Both the position numbers and the translations under genes were made by a program. Under the pieces are notes generated by a model. The model did no database searches. It had not been told where the DNA came from and worked only from the letters and a program-made list of their open reading frames with translations. Of a stretch of 55,949 nucleotides of DNA, positions 19,609 through 30,500 are shown one piece after another. How positions within the stretch are numbered: position 1 is the first letter of the stretch; each line of letters starts with the position of its first letter. The DNA is from Coemansia sp. RSA 1804 (Eukaryota > Kickxellomycota > Kickxellomycetes > Kickxellales > Kickxellaceae): assembly GCA_027578815.1 (NCBI GenBank), contig JANBTH010000022.1, positions 1-55,949 on the forward strand, read 5' to 3'.

Positions 19609-20748
19609 ATGACCTTCCCATTGCCGCTCTCGCCACCCTCCAACACCAGCACACTAGCAGCCAGCACAGCAGCCAGCGCCAGCGCCAGCACACATCCTGC
19701 GTTAATATCCTCAGCACGTAGCATGGCGGCAGACAAGCAAAGCGGCGACCGGCATGCACCGGCGGCACAGAACACCACGGTGCTGATGCGCACAACGCGA
19801 AGTGGAGCGGCACGCAGGCTGACGGCGGGGGAGAACGTGGTGTGCGGGGCGATGGCGGGGCTCGTTTCGCGGGCAGTGGTGTCGCCGTTCGACGTGGTCA
19901 AGATCACGCTGCAGCTGCAGACCATGCAGACGCAGACACAGAGGCAGCGCGGCGGAGCAATCAGGTGTCTGCGCTCGATCGTGCACAAGGAGGGCGTGCG
20001 CGGACTGTTCAAGGGCAACGTGTCGGCGGAGCTCCTGTACCTCGGGTACGGCGCGGCGCAGTTCCTTGCGTTTGGCGCACTGGAGTCGGCGCTGGCAAAG
20101 ACCGGCGTGCTGCCGTCAAAGTCGCGGACGTTCGTGTGCGGCGCATTGGCCGGCGGCATTGCAACATCGGCCACGTATCCGCTCGACCTGCTGCGCACAC
20201 GGTTTGTTGCGCAGGGCATCGGCGCCGCCAGCCGCGTGCACAAGTCCATTGCCGGCGCTGTGGTCCAGATCCTCCGCGACGACGGGCCGCGCGGACTCTA
20301 CCGCGGACTGTGGCCAGCGTGTCTGCAGATCATGCCGTACATGGGGATCATGTTTGCCAGCTACGATGTGCTGGGCTCTGCGTACAAGCGGATGCGCGCG
20401 ACGGTTGTGACGTCGCACGGCGTGGTTGCCCGCACCGTCGACTCGATGCAGGACGCTCTTATTGGCGGCTCGGCGGCCGTTGTCGGCAAGTGCTGCGTCT
20501 ACCCGCTTGATCTGGCCCGAAAGCGCCTGCAGATCCAGGGTCCCCGCCTCAGCAGCTACGCACAGGGCGCGGTCCCCCGGTACACGGGTCTTGCCAATGC
20601 GCTGGTCTCTATCGTCCGCAGCGAGGGCCCGCGTGCGCTCTTCCGCGGCCTGACGCCGTCCCTTATAAAGGCAGCGCCTGCGTCAGCCACCGTGTTCTTT
20701 GTGTATGGCCAGACAAGGGACCTGATCCTGTCCTTGCGGTCCGAGTGA
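19609..20748 (+). CDS. TPC1: Mitochondrial carrier, thiamine pyrophosphate type (Tpc1/SLC25A19)
   Basis: 379 residues from ATG 19609 (MTFPLPLSPP). Three mitochondrial-carrier repeats are present, with signature PX[DE]XX[KR] motifs: SPFDVVKITLQLQ, YPLDLLRTRFVAQG and YPLDLARKRLQIQG. Each is followed by an EG or DGPRGLxxG element (GVRGLFKGN, GPRGLYRGLWP, GPRALFRGLTPSL). The second-repeat RTRF-AQG and third-repeat YPLDL-KRLQ patterns resemble the thiamine pyrophosphate carrier that imports ThPP into the matrix. A Ser/Ala-rich extension of about 70 residues precedes repeat 1. ATG 19723 (MAADKQSG) would give 341 residues, nearer the usual length, and is an alternative start. The frame runs upstream to 19453, but that part is Phe- and Leu-rich leader. 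Substrate assignment is by similarity only. Confidence 0.82.
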   Translation: MTFPLPLSPPSNTSTLAASTAASASASTHPALISSARSMAADKQSGDRHAPAAQNTTVLMRTTRSGAARRLTAGENVVCGAMAGLVSRAVVSPFDVVKITLQLQTMQTQTQRQRGGAIRCLRSIVHKEGVRGLFKGNVSAELLYLGYGAAQFLAFGALESALAKTGVLPSKSRTFVCGALAGGIATSATYPLDLLRTRFVAQGIGAASRVHKSIAGAVVQILRDDGPRGLYRGLWPACLQIMPYMGIMFASYDVLGSAYKRMRATVVTSHGVVARTVDSMQDALIGGSAAVVGKCCVYPLDLARKRLQIQGPRLSSYAQGAVPRYTGLANALVSIVRSEGPRALFRGLTPSLIKAAPASATVFFVYGQTRDLILSLRSE

Positions 20749-20943
20749 ACCCTGCTGGGAATCCAGAGCTTGTACAGTTTATCTTTTGGTGAAAAGAAAA
20801 GAAACTCCCGGAATAACAGACAGACAGCCATGCAAGTGTTTGTGTGTGTGGGATGTATTGGACAATATAGACTTTTGAACAGGACGCTCAATTGCAGAGT
20901 AAGATATATTGCGTGTACATGGTACGTACACAAGAGACTGGGC

Positions 20944-23900
20944 TTAGTCCTTTAGGAGATGCGCCAGATCATCGTCGTCATCGTCGTCATCAATCTGGAA
21001 ATCCATCTCCTTTGTGCGAGAGCCGGACGGCGGGTTCTTGGAACCACCGCCACCGGAAGAAGAAGCAGCAGCAGAGGAAGAAGCACCGACGCCTGCTCCC
21101 TTTGCAGCAGCAGCGCCGTTGGGCTTCGCGTCGTCGTCGTCCTTGATCTCGCCAAGAAGCTGGTCGACCTCGTTGAGGAGCTCCTCGTACGGGTCCTGGT
21201 GCGGCGGCGGCGGCGGCTGCGCACTGGCAGCCCCGCCATCAGCTCCACCGCTGTCGCTGTGCGACTCGCTATCTGAGCGGCTGCGGAGCCCATCGACATT
21301 GCAGAGATCCGCCGGTGGCTCCTTCGGGCCAAGCGACACGCTAGACATCCGCGCGACAACGACTTCAGGCCCCTCAGGAACGCCACCAGAAAACGCAGGA
21401 TGGTTTGCGGGGCCTTCGGACGGAGACGGCACGGAGGGGGGCGAGGCAGCCGCCGCCGCCGCCGCAGCCAATGCCGCGTTGCGCACAATGGGCGTCAGCA
21501 CCTGCTGGTCGACGAACTGGCTGCCCAGCGCAATGGTCTGCGCAACACGAGCCGACATGCCCTCGGCAACCGACCGTCCACCCGCCAGCAGTCGCGCCGA
21601 CGCTACGGCTGCCGCCGCCGATACTGCGGCAGACGCTTCGCTGCCGCGCAGTCCGAGCGGCGACGACGGAAGGTGCGTGGAGATCGCGCGCAGCGGATTG
21701 GCCAGCTCCACGCCGTCGGTGAAGCGGAACGACACCGGAACCATGTCGGAGAAAAAGCGCTCCAGAACCTCGTCCTCCAGCACCACCACGCGGAACATGT
21801 TCCTCGCCAGCGTAAAGCCCTTCCCGCCACCACTACCACCACCACGAGCACTACTGCCTCCTGCCTCCAGCTCCTTCTCCTTTTCCGTCTCCTTCTCGCC
21901 GTACGCCACGGCACGGCGCAGGAACTCGGACACCGAGCGCAGCAGCTGCTCCTCATTGGTGATGTCGGTGTTCTCGGCAAGCAGACTGCCACGCCCGGTC
22001 TCGACGTCCTCGCCATGGCCGATGTACAGAATGGCCTCGGACAGCTGGAACATCTCCTGCCGGCTGATCGAGATGCCCGGCCGCCCCACCGCGTACATGT
22101 CAAAGAACAGATCCATGCGCGTGAGCAGATCGGTGTTGACTATCCGGCCCAGAACCACCACGCACTGCTGGAACGACACGCGCAGGTCCTCGATAGGCGT
22201 CACCACCGGGGTATGGTCCTCCTCCTCGGCCGTCTCCGCACCAGCAACGGCATCCGCATTAGTGTCAGTCTCCGCCTCCGCATCGTTCTTTGAGCTGGCC
22301 TCCGCCTCCGCCATCGTCGTCGCCGCAGACTCGTCCGCATCCACAGACACGCTGGACTTTTGCGACGCGCCAGAGGCCAGCCGCTCGCTGTCAGCCAGCA
22401 CGTCCTGCATATTGATCCTGCGCCTTGGCGGCTCGATGGCGCTGGCGTATCTGAACAGGGACGCGATGAACCAGCCGGGGTTCTGCAGACTAGCCGCGAT
22501 CTCGTTGGCAATATCGTCGCGTCTCGCGCTGCTGGGTTCCTCGCCTGCGGGCCTCGCATCGGCGGGCTTCACGTCGGCAATGGTTACGTTGCGGTGGCTG
22601 CGGATCCGATCCTTGGCCTCCTTCATCTGCACCCGCATCCACGACGATATCTCGTACATGAACCGCGCAAACCCGTAGATGTCCAGCTTGATCTTCTCCG
22701 ACGACTCGCCACCAACAGCGGCCTCTGCAGAACCATTACTGCCACCTCCTGGAGTGCCGTCTCGGGCGCCCCCGCTGCGCGTGTAGAACAGAACCGAGTA
22801 GTACCGCTCGTAGAGCAACGACAGCTGCTCCTTGGTGAACCCGCTGGCATCAATGACGTTGCGCAGGAACGTGCGCTTCGCAAACGCCTCGACGGAGTGC
22901 ACGATACGGAGCTGATGCGACCTGCGCAGCTCCACGATACGCGCATGCGTGATGCTGGGGAAGTCGCTGTATGCCACGTACAGCAGCTCGTGGAACTTTG
23001 TGACCTGGCGGGCGCGCTTGTTCTTCGAGTCCGGGTACGCCGGCTCGCCCAGCGTGGCGTAGTACTCCTTCAGCGTAAACATAAAGGTGCCGTCGTCGGT
23101 GGCCTCCAGGATTGCGCCGCCGTTGATCTTGAGGATCGCCAGCCCGATCTGGAACAGGATGCGGGGCCCCTCCAGGAAGAAGCAGTCCATGACACGCAGC
23201 GCGTACACCAGGGGCATCGAGTTGACAAACAGGGTCAGGAACCACGGCAGACAAGCGATAGACAGCTGGATATCGTTCCTCTTAAGCGCACTGGCCAGCA
23301 TCGGCATCGTGTCCTCGACGAGGCTCTGGAATATCGACTGGTCGAGCGATGCGCCGTACATCGACGGACTGTAGTACCCGGGCACCAGACGGTCGCACAT
23401 CACAGACAGAGTCCAGAACACCTGCTCCTCCGTCATGTAGATCAGCATCGTTGACGCAACAATGTTCATCGCCTGGCAGTACCCGAGCTCCGAGTCGCGC
23501 AGCGAGTACGCATTGAGCACGCGGCGCAGCGCATCGATTCCCTCTGGAGACTGGTACCCGGGGTACTCGGGCAACGACCGGTTCAGATCCTTCTCGATCT
23601 CATCGGCACACGGGCCCGGTGAATCAAGATAGTCGTTGATGTACTGCTCGTACACCCCGCGGTTCTGGAACCGCAGGTACATAGCGCCCGAACACAGCTC
23701 CCAAATCTCCCCACGCATGCTGCTCGGCAGCCCAACGCGGACCAGCCTGTCGAACTCCGACCGCCGAATGATCGTCAGGTTCCGCCCGTACTCCTTCATA
23801 TACCGCACCCAGTACCGCCGCTTCGCCTTTTCCTTCAGCACCTTTGCGTTTCCCGGAAACCCAAACGTCTTTCCCAAGCAGTCAACGCCCTCGCCATCGT

Positions 23901-25332
23901 CCTTATCGCCGGACGCCCCCTCCTGTAGCAGCCGCTCGCTAGCACACGTCTTGCAAAAGGCCTTCAGCGTGTACCGAGAAAGCGCCGTGTGGTTGGCCCT
24001 GGCAAACTTCTGCTCCTCGACCATAGCCTTGAGCTGACCGCGCAGTGCGTCGCACCACCGGTTGCACTCGCCGCTGTCCAGGGGAGCCTTGAACGAGATC
24101 CCCATCTGGTGCCACACGGTGATCACCAGCTCATAACAGGATGCGCCGTAACTGTCGGTGCCATTGAGTCGCTCGATCCGTCGAACCGCCGCCATCGGCA
24201 GAATAATACGACACCCGCGGTAGTCCCGCGACATGTAGCACACAAACGATGTGGATAGGTACAGCTTGCCCGTATACACGTTCAGTACGCCAGGCACCGC
24301 CATGCTCGCCGTCTCGATCACTGCGATCAGCGATTCCCCGTACGGGAGCCCAAACTCGCCCCGGAACTCCTCGTCCCTGCGCTGCCTCGCAATCTGCTCG
24401 GCAAGCGACCCGCCGGCCCTCGCACTAGGCGGTGCCGGGCTCGGCGGGGGCCGCATGGCGTTGGCGTCTGGGTTGGCCGAGCTCGCAACGCTTGGGCTGC
24501 GATGGTGGCTGTAGCTGTGGCGGTGGTTGGACCGTGCGCTTGCTGGCTGGTGCTGCGTGGTAGCGTACTCGGAGTTGAGCAGCACGCGCTTCATGGTGTT
24601 GGCCGTCAGCTGGGACAGCATATCGAACGTCTCGTCGCGGTGGAACAGGTTGGAAAACGTGTAGCTGCTGCCGTCCTTGGTCACCACCTCGATGGAATCA
24701 TCGCGGGCCCCGCCCATCGACCGCGCCTTGCCTAGGTCCTTGATATCGCGGAGCTGGAACATGATCTTCTTCTCCAGTCCAAATATATACGAGTAGAAGC
24801 AAAAGTAGTTCTCGCTCAGATACAGCCACCCCTGGTGCAGCATAAAGTTCTTATAAAGTGCACACGAATAGTACGTCACAAGCGTCTCCGTCCGGCCTAC
24901 ATTAAACGTTTGTCTGAACGTAGTCGCCGCCGCACGCATCTGCCGGTCGGTACTGTAGTCCGGCCCATCCTCCATCGATACGAGGAATCGGATCTTGGTC
25001 ACCACAAAATCTGTCCGCTCAATCGGGTCATCGAGGTCGGTGACCACGGGCATGATATTGTCCGCCAGCCACCGCCAATCCGCCTCTATTTCCTCCTTCG
25101 TTTCCCCTGCGCCCAAGAGTATGTACCTCGTTGACGAGTCCTCAGGCCTGAACACCACCCGGTACGGCGGCGGCTTCGTCTCCAGCACGTTTTGAATCGT
25201 TGCGAGCACGTTCCGCATAAACGCCCCGCCGCTGCTGCCTGTGGATATCGACTGTTGCAGAACAAAGCTTCCTGTGGTCTTTACATCGTCCCAGAACGCA
25301 CTCTGCTCGGCCGGCGCTGGCAGTACAAACAT
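20944..25332 (-). CDS. GYP2: TBC-domain Rab GTPase-activating protein with two GRAM domains (Gyp2/Mdr1, TBC1D9 type)
   Basis: 1462 residues from ATG 25330-25332 (MFVLPAPAEQSAFWDDVK). Domains: GRAM 1 at about 147-250, GRAM 2 at about 320-440, and TBC at about 545-760 with the arginine-finger motif IEKDLNRSLPEYP (about 575) and the glutamine-finger motif GYCQAMN (about 615), both intact. An EF-hand-like region follows at about 1070-1105 (DLLTRMDLFFDMY, ISRQEMFQLSEAI). The C terminus is low complexity, with Ala and Ser runs and a final run of Asp before LAHLLKD. This architecture is that of yeast Mdr1/Gyp2 and TBC1D8/9, GAPs for Ypt6/Rab-type GTPases in Golgi and endosome traffic. The frame continues upstream to a GTG at 25542, but that extension reads as leader. 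It converges on TPC1 with a gap of 195 nt. Confidence 0.92.
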   Translation of the reverse strand: MFVLPAPAEQSAFWDDVKTTGSFVLQQSISTGSSGGAFMRNVLATIQNVLETKPPPYRVVFRPEDSSTRYILLGAGETKEEIEADWRWLADNIMPVVTDLDDPIERTDFVVTKIRFLVSMEDGPDYSTDRQMRAAATTFRQTFNVGRTETLVTYYSCALYKNFMLHQGWLYLSENYFCFYSYIFGLEKKIMFQLRDIKDLGKARSMGGARDDSIEVVTKDGSSYTFSNLFHRDETFDMLSQLTANTMKRVLLNSEYATTQHQPASARSNHRHSYSHHRSPSVASSANPDANAMRPPPSPAPPSARAGGSLAEQIARQRRDEEFRGEFGLPYGESLIAVIETASMAVPGVLNVYTGKLYLSTSFVCYMSRDYRGCRIILPMAAVRRIERLNGTDSYGASCYELVITVWHQMGISFKAPLDSGECNRWCDALRGQLKAMVEEQKFARANHTALSRYTLKAFCKTCASERLLQEGASGDKDDGEGVDCLGKTFGFPGNAKVLKEKAKRRYWVRYMKEYGRNLTIIRRSEFDRLVRVGLPSSMRGEIWELCSGAMYLRFQNRGVYEQYINDYLDSPGPCADEIEKDLNRSLPEYPGYQSPEGIDALRRVLNAYSLRDSELGYCQAMNIVASTMLIYMTEEQVFWTLSVMCDRLVPGYYSPSMYGASLDQSIFQSLVEDTMPMLASALKRNDIQLSIACLPWFLTLFVNSMPLVYALRVMDCFFLEGPRILFQIGLAILKINGGAILEATDDGTFMFTLKEYYATLGEPAYPDSKNKRARQVTKFHELLYVAYSDFPSITHARIVELRRSHQLRIVHSVEAFAKRTFLRNVIDASGFTKEQLSLLYERYYSVLFYTRSGGARDGTPGGGSNGSAEAAVGGESSEKIKLDIYGFARFMYEISSWMRVQMKEAKDRIRSHRNVTIADVKPADARPAGEEPSSARRDDIANEIAASLQNPGWFIASLFRYASAIEPPRRRINMQDVLADSERLASGASQKSSVSVDADESAATTMAEAEASSKNDAEAETDTNADAVAGAETAEEEDHTPVVTPIEDLRVSFQQCVVVLGRIVNTDLLTRMDLFFDMYAVGRPGISISRQEMFQLSEAILYIGHGEDVETGRGSLLAENTDITNEEQLLRSVSEFLRRAVAYGEKETEKEKELEAGGSSARGGGSGGGKGFTLARNMFRVVVLEDEVLERFFSDMVPVSFRFTDGVELANPLRAISTHLPSSPLGLRGSEASAAVSAAAAVASARLLAGGRSVAEGMSARVAQTIALGSQFVDQQVLTPIVRNAALAAAAAAAASPPSVPSPSEGPANHPAFSGGVPEGPEVVVARMSSVSLGPKEPPADLCNVDGLRSRSDSESHSDSGGADGGAASAQPPPPPHQDPYEELLNEVDQLLGEIKDDDDAKPNGAAAAKGAGVGASSSAAASSSGGGGSKNPPSGSRTKEMDFQIDDDDDDDDLAHLLKD

Positions 25333-26675
25333 TCTGCCAGTCCTCTTCTTTTTATTTATCTCTTCTGCCCAGCAATTAAGAAATAAAAAGTGTAAAGTGG
25401 AATTACTGCAAGAATAAAATGGCAATTTGTTTGATTGTGACTTGATAAAGACCGCAAACCAAATGGACAGAAAGAGAATAAGAAAGAGAAGAAAAAAAGC
25501 AAAAAAATGTTTGGGCAATAATTCTTTATGCGTTTCGACCACTCAGGGGAAGTGTGTGCGCATTAAGTGGCACAGAATTATGTGAATCGCTTGCATTGTA
25601 AGTAACCTGGCTGTTAGCGGATTATTTGGTGTTGATTTTTCACTACATAGGACAGACACAGAAAGGGAAGCCAAACAAAAACCCGCAGTGTTCGTTCCTT
25701 TTTAATAGCTTGCTTTACCTTTACAAATAAACCATTGAGTGAAAGTACAGTGATGCATGCTGTAAGAACGTTTTTGAGCTTTTAGCTATTTCAACTACCA
25801 CTCGTCATGTAATTTAATATTGTTGCATAACCCTAGTCAAGGGCCATTAATAAGAATATTACTTATCCTATGTAACTACAACTTTACAAAATTATGTGTT
25901 AATGGGAAATTGAAGTATTTGGGCTGCCTTTTGTGGAAAATTTCTCAATAGAGATTGTTTTTATGCTCATACTTGGTAAAACTCTATCCATGAGTCTGGA
26001 CCCTATTGGGCATACTTCCATTTAGTTTCAAACATTCATCCTTGGTTGCTTCATTCTAAATATTCTGGAGTCCATCCCACACAATGTTTTTGCTTAATTT
26101 TTATTTTGCAATAGCCTTGTCCATAATGTGCTTTTCATTGGCAATTTTCCAGGAATATTTAGTTGAATTCATAAAACCAAAACTATGCCAATAAAAACAG
26201 AAAACTATTGCTAAGATTTTCAGTTAAACCTTCCATAATATTTACACATCCAACCCCTATTTGTCTTGGAAAATGGCAGGCTTCCACATAGCTAATAGAA
26301 TTACCACAGTATAATGAAGCTTTGACAGATGCATTTTCAATATAGAGTGACTAGAAAAAGTGAGTCAATGTTTTAAGTGTTTGTGTTTGTAGATGTTTTA
26401 CTTGGGATACAGACAAGGTAGAGACACATGGGCAATGCCATTGAAAAGCCCCAATGCTGTAGTAATAATGAATAATATACTCTTGTAGTTTTACCAATAA
26501 AAATATAGTGGTTTAATAATAGTAGATTTATTGATATTATAATAAGAACTGTCTAAAACAGTAAAAATCATTAAAGAGCAATTTCATAGCATTCTTCAAT
26601 CCTCTGAGTTTCTTATAAAAGGTCTATTTAACCAGTACAGCTAATTGCATTTTTAATAGTGTAACATTTTCACTG

Positions 26676-26964
26676 TCCATGGTGAAGCAGATGGTTGGAT
26701 ATATCTCTTTACCAGTAGGTTTTGAGTTTGTCTCTCCAATTCTGATATTTCTGGGTGTGGTGGCTGATATGGTGCTTTTGCAACAGGAGATATATCACCT
26801 AGCAAATGGATTTTCATCTCTGGGGCTCCTGGTGTTGGCCTACCCTCTGGGGGTTTGGCAGAGTGCATCAGCATACTTGTGCATCAGTAGCATCAGTTTC
26901 CTGTTTGGTTCTATGTTTGTCACTGTTGCATGGATGTCACACTTGTATTTGTGGCACACATTTT
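26676..26964 (-). pseudogene. Ty3/gypsy-type reverse transcriptase remnant (N-terminal part)
   Basis: On the minus strand a short frame contains VAKAPYQPPHPEISELE and IQPSASPW, the characteristic N-terminal region of Ty3/gypsy reverse transcriptase (equivalent to the APYRLSP... and ...PSxSPW motifs). The segment before it (MLLMHKYADAL) continues the same similarity but in another frame, so there is a frameshift near 26835. The similarity stops right after SPW. No catalytic YxDD segment, protease, RNase H or integrase was found nearby, and no LTRs were recognised. It is a dead fragment. Confidence 0.72.
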
Positions 26965-27179
26965 AGCTGTGTTTACAGCTTGCGATAACATCAGCATTGT
27001 CACATTATTTATAGCAGAAATTTAATCATAAGGGAATTTAGCACTGATTACAGCTGGCCTAGTAACAGGGCAGTTAAATACCCTGACAAAGACATCGCAA
27101 GTTATTACTTTCTTTCTTTTCCTTAGTTTATTTTAGTTTTATTCTTATTTATAAACAGAGAAATATCATACTCTAAGTT

Positions 27180-27195
27180 CCTCCTCCTCCTCCTC
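27180..27195. repeat. Short (CCT)n run
   Basis: About five TCC/CCT units in the AT-rich island. It has no coding context. Confidence 0.6.
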
Positions 27196-27594
27196 AATCT
27201 AGTTCTTTACAGATAGAATATCAAAATGTTACTTGAACAACATTAAAACTAATGATAGGTAATACCTGAACTGTGCAGTTGATTACATTGTTGACAAAAC
27301 AGATGGTGTGAAAGATAGACAACAAGAGAATAACTTTGACAGTAATTAAAAATGAATAGAACACAAAGCTAATGTCACCAACATATATTTTTCAAGCAAC
27401 TAAAGCAAAAAAACCAAAGAAACTATAAAATGTTTTATCATTAAAGCCTCTGAAAATACCAAGGGAAAAACTAAAGTCAAAGAAAAATACTAAGCATTCT
27501 CTTTTTGATTAGTATATTTTATATTGATGTGACAGAACGAGTGAAAACAAAAACCCTCAAAACGATGCCAAAACTATTCAAATGTTAACTGATC

Positions 27595-30500
27595 TTAGCG
27601 GGGCTTCTCGTTCTGGCCCTCACGACGGAAGAAGGTCTTGCGCTTCTTTCTGCGACGAGCATCAGCCTCTTCCTCAGCAGCACGACGCTTCTTCATATAC
27701 TCAGCACGCTGTTTCTGAGCCTTCTCCTGATGCTTTCTTGTCTGGTCCTTGTGAAGAAGGTTGATCTCGCCAATGACGGTGGCTACCTGTTTGTCCTTCT
27801 TGTCCATAACAACTGCGCGCTTCGCGGGACCGGTGGTTTTGACAACCTTGGGCCTGGACTTAAACGGCAGCTCAGCCTGGAGCGCCTTTGGGACCTGCAG
27901 CGGATTGAAGCGCTTGACTTCGCGCTTGATGGGCTTGTAGTGCGAGTCGGCTTTGTTCGGCACTGGTAGGCTCTTTGACCGGCGGATCTCGGCTATGGTG
28001 CGCATGTAGGCCACCGACAGAAGCGACGTGATCGGGTTGTAGAATTGCTTGATAGGTACTTTGTAGAAGGCACGCAGAAACACAATGTCACTGAGCTTGA
28101 CCTTGTCCTCAAAGGTTGCGCGGAACATACCGTTGGCGCCGGCCGCCTTCTTGACCTGGCCGCGGATGCCGCTGACGGTTTTAATGGCTGCGCCCTCGAA
28201 ACGCGACACCTCCAGCGCAGAGTTGAACATCTTCTTAATGTATGCTGTGTTCTTGTGGATCTTCTCCGGATACCCCGTCAGCTTCAGCTTCTTCTCAATG
28301 TCGATGGTCTGGCTATTCTCTAGTGCAGACCCGGTGGCAGCAATGCCAAAGCTCTGCTTCTTCTTCAGGTAGTAAGCGCAGAATCCAGTGCCCGGCGGAA
28401 TGTACGGCCCGTAGATAGCGGCGCTGCAGTGCATGTGCTCCGGCGAGTACTTGAGCATGCGGTTCTTGATGCGGTCGTTCATAAAGTACGTCGGGATGGT
28501 CTGGAACCGGCGCCACCCGACTGACACAACTATCGGGTCGCCAGTCTTCAGAATGCGCGGATACCAACGATGACGCTTGATACGGAGACTAATCAGCGAC
28601 AGACCTTCCTCGTTGGGAATGCCACCAACAACCACCGGCAACGCCGGGTTGAAGCCCTCCATGAACTCGCAAGGCATGTCCTCAATCACCATCTTGACAT
28701 ACTCGCCTGACCACCGGTAGTTGATCTCTGCAAGCGACTCCATCTCTGCCCTCGTGTTATCCACGTACTGCTGTAGCTCCTCCTTCTGCTGCTGGTAAAA
28801 GTCCTTCTCCTCCGCGCCCGCATCGGCATCGTCGATTCTGTCAAACCTCTTCTTCAGCTTCTTCATCTTGTCAGCCGACAGCCCGAACTTGTTATCGGCC
28901 TCATCCTCGTCGTCGCTGCCCTCGCTTGCCTCGCCAGCGCTGTTGCTGTTGTCGGTGCCATTGCCGTCGGATCCCGCCTCGAGATCCTCAAAGTCACCCA
29001 GCGTGTTCTCGTCGCCATCGTCGTGGTCGGCGTCGCTGCCTGCTTCGCCATCGCTATCGCCCGATCCCGTGATAAAAAGCCTGCGAAGTATCTGCTCATC
29101 CAAATCGTCCTTGAACGCCAGCGACTTGACGTTGTCGTCAGCGTCCTTGGTCTTGTATGCCGGCGTTGCCCCAGCATCGGCTGCGGAGCCGTATACCAAT
29201 TCCATCAGATTAGCTCTCCTCGTGAGTCCGTGGATCGGACTGATTCGCAGATTATCGCCGTCCTGATCGTCGTCGGAGTCGTCAGAGTCGGCAATGCCAT
29301 CGTCGCTATCGTCGGAGCGAACGCGCTGGAGAATATCGTCATCCGAGTCGCTCTGTGCCTCGTTAGAAGTCTCTGCACCACTGAGCCCGAGTTCCCGGTC
29401 TGACCCGCTCCCTTCCGAGACATTGCCGCCAGACTCGTCATCTAATCCACTATCTGACTCGCTGCCGCTGCCATCGCCATCATCGTCCTCGTTGTCGCTG
29501 TCCTCTGCATCTGCGACTTCGTCAAAGACGGCTGGACGACGCACGTTGTCTGCCGTGACAGGCATTGCACCTGAGAAAAGACTGAATTGCTGGCTGGCCA
29601 AGCGATCGGCAATATCGCTCACCTTCTGCAGCTCACTAAGCATCCGCTCTCCTTCGCCCTCCTCGGCATTCTCCTCGTGCTGGCTCTTCTTGATATCAAT
29701 GTACACCGCATCCTTGTCGTACATCACGCCGTTGACCTCAGACATTGGCGCGTAGATCAGCTTGTGCCGCTCGTCAAGTCTCTTGCGCTCCTTGTCGGGA
29801 ATCGGACAAGGGTCAGTCAGCTTCTCGGTGATGTTGAGCTGGTAATCGCCAGCCCCTGGAATATGCACACGGTCCTTGCCCTTGACATGCGTTCCGCGCA
29901 AGTATCCGTACAGCGCAACGGTTCGATTTGCCTTGGGATTACTTTCAAGCATCTCGGGATCTGTAAGATCCTGTACGCGATCTGCCAGCATGTACGGGTG
30001 CGATGAGCGCCACGCCAGCGGACGCAGCTTCAACACCGAGATGAAGCGCGAGAAATTCAGAATCTCTCTGTCAAGATAACGACCGTTCTCTATCCCAGAC
30101 AAGTAAAACAGCTTGGCGCCATCATACACCTCGGTCCAGAATCTGTGCTTAAAGTTTCCCTTGACGGTCTTCAGTCGCTTGTTGTCGCGGAACCCGTCGA
30201 GATGAGTCAGAACCCCCATAACCTTGGGCATCCCGTGCGTCTGCAGCAGGTTGAGGAACTCGAACGTCTCCATTTCAAACCCGTAGCTGGCATCGATGAC
30301 CAGGATAACAAGATCCGCCACCTTGGCCATATCAGCCATCGCGTTGGTGTCATTCACGCACTCCATGAATGTCAGCCGCTGGTGCTTGCCGCTGACCACC
30401 GTGATGGGTCCGCGTATCTCGGATATCGTGCTTTTCGTGTACCTCCGCACAAGCGACTTGATCAGCGTTGTTTTGCCGCACCGAGGCGGCCCAACTACCG

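Larger units (their letters stand above)
25333..27594. other. Second AT-rich island with a retrotransposon remnant
   Basis: 2.3 kb between the start of the Rab-GAP gene and the stop of BMS1. From about 25,700 to 27,550 the sequence is strongly AT-rich and contains no intact gene. A decayed Ty3/gypsy reverse-transcriptase fragment lies at 26676-26964 (separate entry) and a short (CCT)n run at about 27180-27195. The first 350 nt are probably the Rab-GAP promoter. Confidence 0.6.

Noticed and set aside
25333..25542. 70-codon N-terminal extension of the TBC Rab-GAP from a GTG
   Set aside because: No ATG, leader-like Phe/Leu/Lys composition; the ATG at 25332 gives a sensible N terminus.
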